NCBI GenBank assembly: GCA_023452965.1
Contig: JAEXUU010000066.1
Span: 1 to 9,407, forward strand
Length of the DNA stretch: 9,407 nucleotides
Direction: 5' to 3'
Source of the DNA: Pseudomonadota bacterium
GTDB taxonomy: Bacteria; Pseudomonadota; Alphaproteobacteria; Rhizobiales; Beijerinckiaceae
Shown here: one piece after another, positions 1 through 6,603 of the stretch
Position numbering within the stretch: the first letter of the stretch is position 1
How the letters are laid out: every line of letters begins with the position of its first letter
The notes under the pieces: model-generated
Told to the model about the DNA's origin: nothing
Seen by the model: only the letters and a program-made list of their open reading frames with translations
Databases searched by the model: none
Made by a program: the position numbers and the translations under genes

Positions 1-31
1 CGTGAAGAAACTGCGATAAGACAAAGACTTG

Positions 32-68
32 GAGCAATTCCGCGATTCGGAGAATCGCGGAATTGCTC
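32..68 (-). terminator. Strong hairpin at the end of the IclR gene, probable terminator
   Basis: The arms GAGCAATTCCGCGATTC (32-48) and GAATCGCGGAATTGCTC (52-68) are perfect reverse complements around a 3-nt loop, a 17-bp stem that G-T and A-T pairs can extend to about 20. In the leftward direction the stem begins at the last base of the regulator's TAG stop codon. The bases after it (CAAGTCTTTGTC) are only moderately T-rich, so it is not a textbook intrinsic terminator. Its position right at the gene end still makes termination or 3'-end protection the best reading. It could also stop transcription arriving from the left. Confidence 0.6.
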
Positions 69-898
69 TAGTCGCGTTGGGGCAGCCTTCCGCCGATCGA
101 GAGGGTGATCTCGTCGGCGGCGCGGCGGACGATGGGGCCGTAGTCCTCGAGCTTGCGCGGGGTCACCCGGACCGACGGTCCGGAGATGGAGACGCCAGCG
201 ATCGCCTCGGCATGCTCGTTGAAGATCGGGGCGGCGACGCAGCGCATGCCCAGCGAGCGCTCCTCGTCGTCGAGCGCCCAGCCGCGCCGGCGCCCCTCCG
301 CCAATTCCCGCAGGAAGCGAGCGAGGTCGGTGATCGTATGATCGGTGAAGCGTTCGAGGCGCCGCAGGGCGCAGATCTGGCGGGCCCGGTGCTCGGGGAA
401 TTCCGCCAGCAGCGCCTTGCCGACGCCCGAGGCATGCATCGCGCCGCGGCTGCCTGCCCGGAAGAAGGCCCGCAGCGTGTCGTGGCTTTCGACCTGCGAG
501 ATGAACACCACCTCGCCATTGTCCTCGATGCCGAGATTGACGGTCTCGCCGGTCGCCTCCATCAGCGCATGCATGGCGGCGCGTCCCATGCTCGCGACGC
601 GGCGATTGCGCAGGAAGGCCGAGCCGGTCTTGAAGGCGCCGACCCCGACCAGCCAGATGCCGCGCTCCATGTCGTGCTGGACGTAGGTGCGGCTCTCCAG
701 GGTCAGCAGGATGCGATGCACGGTGGAGGCCGAGACGCCCGAGCGGCGGCTGAGCTCGCTGAGCGTCAGCCCGTCTTCCTCGGCCAGGATCTCGAGCAGC
801 GTCAGCCCGCGATCGAGCGCCTGCACCGCCCCGCCGACGACCGCCGCCTTCAGTGAGCGTGGTCGCCCGCGTCCCTTGCGTTGCTCGATCGCGCTCAT
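68..898 (-). CDS. IclR-family transcriptional regulator, AllR-like, probable glyoxylate-responsive regulator of gcl
   Basis: A 276-residue protein of normal IclR length. An N-terminal winged helix-turn-helix lies at about residues 27-85 (LSELSRRSGVSASTVHRIL), followed by an IclR effector domain (about 100-270) with HASGVGKALLA at 155-165 and GMRCVAAPIF at 217-226. The effector domain resembles E. coli AllR closely. D210, C220, S237 and S239 fall at the same mutual spacing as AllR Asp207, Cys217, Ser234 and Ser236, which I recall as contacting glyoxylate. The gene is divergent from gcl, so it probably controls that operon, as repressor or activator, in response to glyoxylate. The start at 898 is chosen because GGAGG lies 5 nt upstream; a start at 910 (MEARM) is possible. 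A longer in-frame reading to 1231 crosses the gcl promoter and start and is rejected. The family is sure; the effector is an inference. Confidence 0.93.
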   Translation of the reverse strand: MSAIEQRKGRGRPRSLKAAVVGGAVQALDRGLTLLEILAEEDGLTLSELSRRSGVSASTVHRILLTLESRTYVQHDMERGIWLVGVGAFKTGSAFLRNRRVASMGRAAMHALMEATGETVNLGIEDNGEVVFISQVESHDTLRAFFRAGSRGAMHASGVGKALLAEFPEHRARQICALRRLERFTDHTITDLARFLRELAEGRRRGWALDDEERSLGMRCVAAPIFNEHAEAIAGVSISGPSVRVTPRKLEDYGPIVRRAADEITLSIGGRLPQRD

Positions 899-903
899 GC
901 GCG

Positions 904-908
904 CCTCC
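904..908 (-). promoter_or_regulatory. Ribosome binding site of the IclR gene
   Basis: On the minus strand the sequence reads GGAGG, then CGCGC, then ATG at 898. The 5-nt spacing supports the start at 898 over the ATG 12 bases further upstream, which would itself overlap this site. Confidence 0.65.
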
Positions 909-1076
909 ATGATTTCCAGCTCGCAAGCATGAGAGCACAGGCGGGCTGCCATGGCGAATTCAAAGCGAAATGATTTTTCGAGTTTCTGATCGGCGATGAC
1001 ATGATTAAAGGTAATAAACTGATATAAAACAGATAATTGTATTTTAGAGGAGTATGAAAAAATATTCTGAAATAAA

Positions 1077-1107
1077 TTGACGGTCGCCGTAAACTGGCAT
1101 TTGGTAT
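1077..1107 (+). promoter_or_regulatory. Candidate gcl promoter (TTGACG ... TGGTAT)
   Basis: TTGACG at 1077-1082 is a good -35 hexamer at the end of the AT-rich part of the divergent gap. The nearest -10-like hexamer is TGGTAT at 1102-1107, with a long 19-bp spacing, so the match is weak and would suit a promoter that needs an activator. The -10 lies inside the inverted repeat at 1095-1111, so a protein bound there would compete with or position RNA polymerase. Other AT-rich hexamers further left (TATAAA at 1023-1028) lack a good partner. Confidence 0.3.
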
Positions 1108-1111
1108 GCCA
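1095..1111. promoter_or_regulatory. Inverted repeat upstream of gcl, candidate operator for the IclR regulator
   Basis: TGGCAT-TTGGT-ATGCCA is a perfect 6-bp inverted repeat with a 5-nt centre, and a second palindrome TTGGTATGCCAA (1101-1112) overlaps it. It sits 28 bp before the gcl start and in the gap shared with the divergent regulator. IclR proteins bind short palindromes of this size in such gaps, so this is the most likely binding site. The assignment is inferred from position and symmetry only. Confidence 0.5.
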
Positions 1112-1139
1112 ATAACGGTTTTCTCGCGGGAGAACAGGC

Positions 1140-2912
1140 ATGCCGAAAATGCGAGCTGTCGAGGCTGCGGTCAGGGTTCTGGAGCGCGAAGGCGTGACCC
1201 AGGCGTTCGGCGTGCCGGGCGCGGCGATCAACCCGCTCTATGCCGCCCTGAAGAGCCGCGGCTCGATCCACCATATCCTGGCGCGCCATGTCGAGGGCGC
1301 CTCGCATATGGCCGAGGGTTATACCCGGGCCAAGGCCGGGAATATCGGCGTCTGCATCGGTACCTCCGGCCCGGCCGGCACAGACATGATCACCGGGCTC
1401 TATTCGGCCGGCGCCGATTCCATCCCGATCCTCTGCATCACCGGCCAGGCGCCGCGCGCCCGGCTCTACAAGGAGGATTTCCAAGCCGTCGACATCGAGG
1501 CGATCGCCAAGCCGGTGACCAAATGGGCGGTGACGGTGCGCGAGCCGGCGCTGGTGCCGCGCGTCTTCCAGCAGGCTTTCCACATCATGCGCTCGGGCCG
1601 CCCCGGCCCGGTGCTAATCGACCTGCCGGTCGATGTGCAGATGGCCGAGATCGAGTTCGACGACGAGACCTATGAGCCGCTGTCGGTCTACAAGCCGGCC
1701 GCCTCGCGCCGCCAGATCGAGAAGGCGATGGCGATGCTGGCTGCCGCGGAGCGGCCATTGATCGTCGCCGGTGGCGGCGTCATCAACGCCGATGCCTCGG
1801 AACTCCTGGTCGAGTTCGCCGAACTGACCGGCGTCCCGGTGGTGCCGACGCTGATGGGCTGGGGCGCGATCCCCGACGACCATCCGCTGATGGCGGGCAT
1901 GGTCGGGCTGCAGACCAGCCACCGTTACGGCAATGCGACGATGCTCGCTTCGGACTTCGTGCTCGGCATCGGCAATCGCTGGGCCAACCGGCATACGGGC
2001 TCGATCGAGACCTACACCAGAGGGCGCAAATTCGTTCATGTCGATATCGAGCCGACCCAGCTCGGCCGCGTCTTCGACCCGGATTTCGGCATCGTCTCGG
2101 ACGCCAAGGCGGCGCTGGAGCTCTTCGTTGCCGTCGCGCGCGAGCAGGAAGGCAGGGGGCAGCTCAGGAACCGCAGCGCCTGGGCAAACGAATGCCTCGG
2201 CCGGCGCGAGACAATGGGGCGCAAGAGCCATTTCGACGAGGTGCCGCTGAAGCCCCAGCGGGTCTATGAGGAGATGAACGAGGCCTTCGGCCGCGACGTC
2301 TGCTACGTCTCGACCATCGGCCTGTCGCAGATCGCCGGCGCCCAGTTCCTGCACGTCTACAATCCGCGACACTGGATCAATTGCGGCCAGGCCGGCCCGC
2401 TCGGCTGGACCCTGCCGGCGGCGCTCGGCGTGCGCGCCGCCGACCCCGAGCGCGAGATCGTGGCGCTCTCGGGCGATTACGACTTCCAGTTCCTGATCGA
2501 GGAGCTGGCCGTCGGGGCGCAGTTTAACCTGCCCTACATCCACATCGTCGTGAACAACTCCTATCTCGGCCTGATCCGCCAGGCACAGCGCGCCTTCGAC
2601 ATGGATTTCCAGGTTGGGCTCGCCTTCGAGAACGTCAATGCGCCCGATCTCGGCGGCTATGGCGTCGACCATGTCGCCGTCGCCGAAGGGCTTGGCTGCA
2701 AGGCGATCCGGGTCAAGAGCCCGAACGAGTTCAAGGCGGCCTTCGCCCAGGCCAGGGCCTGGCTCGCGGAATACCGGGTTCCGGTGGTGATGGAGTTCAT
2801 CCTGGAGCGGGTCACCAACATCGCGATGGGCGCCGAGATCGACAATGTCGTCGAGTTCGAGGCGGTGCTCGACCTGCCGCTGCCCGAGCCCGAGCTGCAG
2901 CCCGCCCAGTAA
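1140..2912 (+). CDS. gcl: Glyoxylate carboligase (tartronate semialdehyde synthase)
   Basis: A 590-residue ThDP-dependent enzyme, close in length to E. coli Gcl (593), which joins two glyoxylate into tartronate semialdehyde and CO2 in the cytoplasm. Residues 1-70 closely follow E. coli Gcl as I remember it ([38 protein letters not shown]). V51 replaces the glutamate that nearly all other ThDP enzymes use to activate the cofactor, the hallmark that separates Gcl from acetolactate synthase. The order is the ThDP pyrimidine domain (about 1-170), a central domain that binds FAD in this family (about 190-330), and the ThDP pyrophosphate domain (about 370-560) with G445-D446 and N472-N473 as the metal/ThDP motif. 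GGGAGA lies 6 nt before the ATG; M4 is a less likely start. It is the first gene of the operon and is divergent from the AllR-like gene. Confidence 0.97.
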   Translation: MPKMRAVEAAVRVLEREGVTQAFGVPGAAINPLYAALKSRGSIHHILARHVEGASHMAEGYTRAKAGNIGVCIGTSGPAGTDMITGLYSAGADSIPILCITGQAPRARLYKEDFQAVDIEAIAKPVTKWAVTVREPALVPRVFQQAFHIMRSGRPGPVLIDLPVDVQMAEIEFDDETYEPLSVYKPAASRRQIEKAMAMLAAAERPLIVAGGGVINADASELLVEFAELTGVPVVPTLMGWGAIPDDHPLMAGMVGLQTSHRYGNATMLASDFVLGIGNRWANRHTGSIETYTRGRKFVHVDIEPTQLGRVFDPDFGIVSDAKAALELFVAVAREQEGRGQLRNRSAWANECLGRRETMGRKSHFDEVPLKPQRVYEEMNEAFGRDVCYVSTIGLSQIAGAQFLHVYNPRHWINCGQAGPLGWTLPAALGVRAADPEREIVALSGDYDFQFLIEELAVGAQFNLPYIHIVVNNSYLGLIRQAQRAFDMDFQVGLAFENVNAPDLGGYGVDHVAVAEGLGCKAIRVKSPNEFKAAFAQARAWLAEYRVPVVMEFILERVTNIAMGAEIDNVVEFEAVLDLPLPEPELQPAQ

Positions 2913-2945
2913 GCCGACCGGCCAAAGCCATCAGGGAAGAGACCC

Positions 2946-3731
2946 ATGCCTCGCTTCGCCGCCAATCTGACGATGCTCTTCAACGAACTGCCCTTCCTGG
3001 AGCGCTTCCAGGCGGCGGCGGAGGCCGGCTTCCACGGCGTCGAGTACCTGTTCCCCTATGGCTACGACAAATACGAGCTCGCCGAGCGGCTGGAGCGCTG
3101 GCAGCTGACGCAGGTCCTGCATAATCTGCCCGCCGGCGACTGGGCGGCCGGGGAACGCGGCATCGCGATCCTGCCGGACCGGATCAGCGAGTTCCAGCAC
3201 GGCCTGTTCCAGGCGATCGACTACGCCATCAAGCTGGGCTGCAGGCAGGTCAACTGCCTCGCCGGCATCGCGCCGCAAGGCGCCGAGCCCGCCAGACTTC
3301 ACGAGACCCTGGTCAACAATCTGCGCTTTGCCGCCCATGAACTGGCGCAGGAGGGCATCGCGCTCTTGGTCGAGCCGATCAACACGCGCGACATGCCCGG
3401 CTTCTTCCTGAACAGCACCGCGCAGGCGCTGAAGCTGCTCGAAGACGTCGATTCCACCAATGTCTTCCTGCAGTACGACGTCTATCACATGCAGGTCATG
3501 GAGGGTGATCTGGCGCGGACGATCGAGGCCAATCTCGACCGGATCGGCCATATCCAGATCGCTGACAATCCCGGCCGCAACGAGCCCGGCACCGGCGAGA
3601 TCAACTTCCCCTTCCTGTACCGGCATCTCGACGCCATCGGCTACGCCGGCTGGGTCGGCTGCGAATACAAGCCGGCGCGCGAGACGCGCGAAGGCCTCTC
3701 CTGGCTGCCCGCGACGACGCTTGCCGCCTGA
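2946..3731 (+). CDS. hyi: Hydroxypyruvate isomerase
   Basis: A 261-residue TIM-barrel protein (E. coli Hyi has 258) that interconverts hydroxypyruvate and tartronate semialdehyde. Nearly all signature stretches of Hyi are present: RFAANLTMLF near the start, LHNLPAGDWAAGERGIA at about 58-74, LLVEPIN, QYDVYHMQ, GHIQIADNPGR, EPGTGEINFPFL and GWVGCEYKP. E143 and E240, the usual catalytic glutamate pair, and D178 of the metal site fall at the same numbers as in the E. coli enzyme. It starts 33 bp after gcl, with AGGGA 8 nt before the ATG, and is followed by glxR, the usual gcl-hyi-glxR order. The closely related OtnI family of tetronate catabolism is a distant alternative, made unlikely by the neighbours. 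Confidence 0.95.
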   Translation: MPRFAANLTMLFNELPFLERFQAAAEAGFHGVEYLFPYGYDKYELAERLERWQLTQVLHNLPAGDWAAGERGIAILPDRISEFQHGLFQAIDYAIKLGCRQVNCLAGIAPQGAEPARLHETLVNNLRFAAHELAQEGIALLVEPINTRDMPGFFLNSTAQALKLLEDVDSTNVFLQYDVYHMQVMEGDLARTIEANLDRIGHIQIADNPGRNEPGTGEINFPFLYRHLDAIGYAGWVGCEYKPARETREGLSWLPATTLAA

Positions 3732-3773
3732 CCGGAACACGGACGAACGACGCGCGAAACGGCAGGTAGCGAC

Positions 3774-4664
3774 ATGATGGATATCGGCTTCATCGGACTG
3801 GGGATCATGGGGCGCCCGATGGCGGAGCGTCTGCTAGCCGCCGGCCATCGGCTGCATGGTTCCAGCCACCACAAGCCGGTGGCTCAGGACCTCGTCGAGA
3901 GGGGCGCGGTCGTCCATGCGACGCCGAAAGCGGTCGCGGCGGCGAGCGAGATCGTCTTCCTGATGCTCCCCGACACACCGCAGGTCGAGGACGTCCTTTT
4001 CTCGGCCGAGGGCATCGCCGCCGGCCTGTCGGCCGGCAAGGTCGTGGTCGACATGAGCTCGATTTCGCCGATGGCGACCAAGGAGTTCGCGCAGAGGATC
4101 GAGAGGGGCGGCGGCGCCTATCTCGACGCGCCGGTCTCCGGCGGAGAGGTCGGGGCCAAGGCGGCCAGCCTGACGATCATGGTCGGCGGACCGGAAGCGG
4201 CCTTCGCCCGGGTGAAGCCGCTCTTCGAGCTGATGGGCAAGAACATCACGCTGGTCGGCGGCAATGGCGACGGCCAGACCACCAAGGTCGCCAACCAGAT
4301 CATCGTCGCGCTGACCATCGAGGCTGTCGGCGAGGCCTTGCTCTTCGCGTCCAAGGCCGGCGCCGACCCGGGCAAGGTGCGCCAGGCGCTGATGGGCGGC
4401 TTCGCCTCCTCGAGGATTCTCGAGATCCATGGCGAGCGCATGATCAAGCGGACCTTCAACCCCGGCTTCCGCATCGGGCTGCACCAGAAGGATCTGAACC
4501 TCGCGCTGCAGAGCGCGCGCTCGCTCGGCGTGTCGCTGCCGAACACCGCGACGGCGCAGGAACTGTTCAACGCCTGCGCTGCCCATGGCGGCAAGGACTG
4601 GGACCATTCGGCGATGGTGCGGGCGCTGGAAATCATGGCGAACCACGAGGTCGCGAGCTCATAG
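3774..4664 (+). CDS. glxR: 2-hydroxy-3-oxopropionate (tartronate semialdehyde) reductase
   Basis: A 296-residue beta-hydroxyacid dehydrogenase that reduces tartronate semialdehyde to D-glycerate with NAD(P)H. The Rossmann motif GFIGLGIMG is at residues 5-13, the substrate-binding stretch DAPVSGGEVGA at 118-128, the catalytic lysine is K171 (TTKVANQ), and the C-terminal helical domain carries K239-D240 (HQKDLN). All are standard for the GarR/GlxR group. The gap after hyi is 42 bp. The gene begins ATGATG; the second ATG at 3777 would give a protein starting MDIGFIGLG, which matches relatives as well, and the ribosome site (GCAGG, 3762-3766) is only moderate. Together with gcl and hyi it completes the glyoxylate to glycerate route. 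GarR-type and 3-hydroxyisobutyrate dehydrogenase paralogs are alternatives, less likely in this operon. Confidence 0.93.
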   Translation: MMDIGFIGLGIMGRPMAERLLAAGHRLHGSSHHKPVAQDLVERGAVVHATPKAVAAASEIVFLMLPDTPQVEDVLFSAEGIAAGLSAGKVVVDMSSISPMATKEFAQRIERGGGAYLDAPVSGGEVGAKAASLTIMVGGPEAAFARVKPLFELMGKNITLVGGNGDGQTTKVANQIIVALTIEAVGEALLFASKAGADPGKVRQALMGGFASSRILEIHGERMIKRTFNPGFRIGLHQKDLNLALQSARSLGVSLPNTATAQELFNACAAHGGKDWDHSAMVRALEIMANHEVASS

Positions 4665-4675
4665 CCAAGGAAAGG

Positions 4676-4680
4676 GGAGG
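4676..4680 (+). promoter_or_regulatory. Ribosome binding site that fixes the start of the ketopantoate-reductase-like gene
   Basis: A purine-rich run AAGGAAAGGGGAGG (4667-4680) stands between the glxR stop (4662-4664) and the ATG at 4684. GGAGG is only 3 nt from the ATG, but the AAGG and AGGGG parts upstream give normal spacings. The start at 4684 leads straight into the Rossmann motif, so the open frame that runs further left into glxR is not coding. Confidence 0.6.
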
Positions 4681-4683
4681 CCC

Positions 4684-5739
4684 ATGAAGATCTGCATCTA
4701 CGGCGCCGGCGCGATCGGCGGCTATATGGGCGTGATGCTCAAGCGCGGCGGGCTCGATGTGTCGCTCGTCGCACGCGGCGCGCATCTGGAAGCGATCAAG
4801 GCCAGGGGCCTGACCCTCGTCACCAAGACCGAGACGATCACCGAGCGGATGCCGGCGAGCCGGGACCCGCGCGATCTCGGCCATCAGGACGTGGTGATCG
4901 TCGCGCTCAAGGCCCATCAGGCCTGGGAGGCGGCGGAGGAGCTGAAGCCGTTGCTCGGGCCGGACACCGCCGTCGTCACCGCCCAGAACGGTGTGCCTTG
5001 GTGGTATTTCTACGGGCTGGATCACCCCTATGCCGATCTGCGCCTGCGCAGCGTCGATCCAGGTGATCGGCAATGGCACGCGATCGGTCCGGAGCGCGTC
5101 ATCGGCTGCACGGTCTACCCGGCGACCGAGATCACCGAGCCGGGCGTGATCAGGCACATCTATGGCGACCAGTTCGGGCTTGGCGAGCCCAACCGCCAGG
5201 AGAGCGAGCGGCTGACGCGCTTCGCCGATGCGCTCGCCGCCGGCGGCATGAAGCCGAGGCTCTTCACCGATATCCGGGACGATATCTGGCTGAAGCTCTG
5301 GGGCAATCTCTGCTTCAACCCGATCTCGGCGCTGACCCATGCGACGCTCGACATCGTCGCGACCGATCCCGGTACGCGCGCGCTCGCCCGCAAGATGATG
5401 CTGGAGGCAAAGCAGATCGGCGAAAGGCTCGGCGCCCGCTTCCGTGTCGATGTCGAGCGCCGGATCGACGGCGCGGCCGGCGTCGGCGCCCATCGCACCT
5501 CCATGCTCCAGGATCTGGAGAAGGGACGTCCGCTCGAGATCGATGCCCTGCTCGGCGCCGTGCAGGAGATGGGACACCTCGTCGAGATCCCGACGCCCTA
5601 TATCGACGCCGTGCTCGGCCTCGTGCAGCAGGCGGCGAGCGTAAAGGGGCTCTATCCGACCTTTCCGCCCGAGGCTTTTGCGACGAAGGCGCCGCAGGGA
5701 ACGCGGGCATTGCCGCTGCCCGAGCTGGCGGCGTCCTGA
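4684..5739 (+). CDS. Ketopantoate reductase (ApbA/PanE) family oxidoreductase, substrate unknown
   Basis: A 351-residue NAD(P)-dependent reductase of the PanE fold. The N-terminal Rossmann domain opens with KICIYGAGAIGGYMG (GxGxxG at 7-12). The PanE active-site set appears intact: N102 (AQNGVPWW), K204 with N208 and N212 (KLWGNLCFNPISA), S273 (TSMLQDL) and E285 (LEIDALL). It is longer than E. coli PanE (303) mainly through about 24 extra residues between N102 and K204, rich in aromatic and charged residues (residues about 105-135). It lies 19 bp after glxR inside the gcl operon, so a housekeeping pantothenate role is unlikely; reduction of a small 2-oxoacid tied to glyoxylate or to the next gene's product is more plausible. 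Annotators would probably call it 2-dehydropantoate 2-reductase. The fold is certain; the substrate is not known. Confidence 0.9.
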   Translation: MKICIYGAGAIGGYMGVMLKRGGLDVSLVARGAHLEAIKARGLTLVTKTETITERMPASRDPRDLGHQDVVIVALKAHQAWEAAEELKPLLGPDTAVVTAQNGVPWWYFYGLDHPYADLRLRSVDPGDRQWHAIGPERVIGCTVYPATEITEPGVIRHIYGDQFGLGEPNRQESERLTRFADALAAGGMKPRLFTDIRDDIWLKLWGNLCFNPISALTHATLDIVATDPGTRALARKMMLEAKQIGERLGARFRVDVERRIDGAAGVGAHRTSMLQDLEKGRPLEIDALLGAVQEMGHLVEIPTPYIDAVLGLVQQAASVKGLYPTFPPEAFATKAPQGTRALPLPELAAS

Positions 5740-5743
5740 GGCC

Positions 5744-5750
5744 GGAGGAG
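5744..5750 (+). promoter_or_regulatory. Ribosome binding site of the FAH-family gene
   Basis: GGAGGAG ends 9 nt before the ATG at 5760. It supports that ATG over an open reading frame that runs unbroken from 5073 through the preceding gene in another frame. Confidence 0.65.
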
Positions 5751-5759
5751 ATACGAGCG

Positions 5760-6593
5760 ATGTCGACGATCACGGCAATCCGGCGGACGGCGCGGGCGGT
5801 ACCCGTAAACGCGCCGTCGCACTGGCTGCGCTTCATACATGGCGGGCGCGAGGGCTTCGGCCGGCTGGAGGGGCAGCGGATCGCGGTCCATCGAGGCGAC
5901 ATGTTCGCGGAGGCGCAGCCCACGGGCGAGACCATGGCGCTCGCCGAGGTCGCGCTGCTGGCGCCGACGCGGCCATCCAAGATCATCGCCCTGTGGAACA
6001 ACTTCCACGCGCTCGCCGCGAAGCTGTCCAATCCCGTGCCGGCGGAGCCGCTCTATCTGATGAAGGCTCCGTCCTGCGTGGCGGCACCGGGCGCGACGAT
6101 CCCGCGGCCGCCATCCTATGCCGGCAAGGTGGTCTATGAAGGGGAACTCGGCATCGTCATCGGCCGGCGCTGCAGCGCTGTCAGCCCCGACGAGGCCGGC
6201 GCCTTCATCTTCGGCTGTACCTGCGTCAACGATATCACGGCGCTGGACCTGATCGCCGCCGACCCGACCTTTCCGCAATGGGTGCGGGCCAAGAGCTTCG
6301 ACGGCTTTTGCCCCTTCGGGCCGGTGGTGACGAGTGGCCTCGACCTGCGCGAACTGACGGTTCGCACTCTGTTGAACGGCCAGGAGCGCCAGAACTACCC
6401 GGTCGCCGACATGGTCTTCCAGCCACATGAGCTGGTCAGCCGGCTCTCCCACGACATGACGCTGCTGCCTGGGGACCTGATCTGCTGCGGCACCTCGCTC
6501 GGCGTCGGCACCATGAAGGAGCCGGTCAACCGGGTCGAGGTCGCGATCGAGGGGATCGGCACTTTGACCAACAGCTTCGTGCAGGGCGGCTGA
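5760..6593 (+). CDS. Fumarylacetoacetate hydrolase (FAH) family protein, substrate unknown
   Basis: A 277-residue member of the FAH superfamily, whose enzymes hydrolyse, decarboxylate, isomerise or cleave small oxoacids. A small N-terminal domain (about 1-70) precedes the FAH core. The core has the metal ligands E127 and E129 (YEGELGIVIG) and D158 (CVNDITALDL), K178 (AKSFDGFCPFGP), and the closing stretch PGDLICCGTSLGVG near 240-253. At the place where FAHD1-type hydrolases have N-Y-x-x-H-x-x-E in the lid, this protein reads WNNFHALAAKL (79-89), so the lid His and Glu seem to be replaced by Leu and Lys. As the last gene of a gcl operon, ureidoglycolate lyase, which yields glyoxylate, is a possible role, since FAH-family proteins carry that annotation in some genomes. 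Other FAH reactions are equally open. It ends 10 bp from the convergent GntR gene. Confidence 0.9.
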   Translation: MSTITAIRRTARAVPVNAPSHWLRFIHGGREGFGRLEGQRIAVHRGDMFAEAQPTGETMALAEVALLAPTRPSKIIALWNNFHALAAKLSNPVPAEPLYLMKAPSCVAAPGATIPRPPSYAGKVVYEGELGIVIGRRCSAVSPDEAGAFIFGCTCVNDITALDLIAADPTFPQWVRAKSFDGFCPFGPVVTSGLDLRELTVRTLLNGQERQNYPVADMVFQPHELVSRLSHDMTLLPGDLICCGTSLGVGTMKEPVNRVEVAIEGIGTLTNSFVQGG

Positions 6594-6603
6594 GCGAGGC
6601 GTC

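Noticed and set aside
29..856. Open frame of 275 residues on the plus strand opposite the IclR gene
   Set aside because: It mirrors a clear IclR protein, has a biased low-complexity composition typical of antisense frames in GC-rich DNA, and matches no family.
966..980. CGAAA-TGATT-TTTCG short inverted repeat in the divergent gap
   Set aside because: A 5-bp stem in AT-rich DNA is expected by chance and has no clear relation to a start or promoter.
68..1231. 387-residue reading of the IclR gene with a 111-residue N-terminal extension
   Set aside because: The extension crosses the AT-rich divergent promoter region and the start of gcl, looks unlike protein of this family, and a good ribosome site supports the start at 898.
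1614..2672. 352-residue minus-strand open frame inside gcl
   Set aside because: It lies antisense to an unmistakable glyoxylate carboligase and shows no recognisable domain.
1140..2912. Acetolactate synthase as the function of the first operon gene
   Set aside because: V51 replaces the conserved cofactor glutamate and the N-terminal sequence and neighbours are those of glyoxylate carboligase.
5073..5759. Upstream extension of the FAH-family frame
   Set aside because: It overlaps the ketopantoate-reductase-like gene in another frame and is an Arg-rich shadow; the ATG at 5760 has a good ribosome site.
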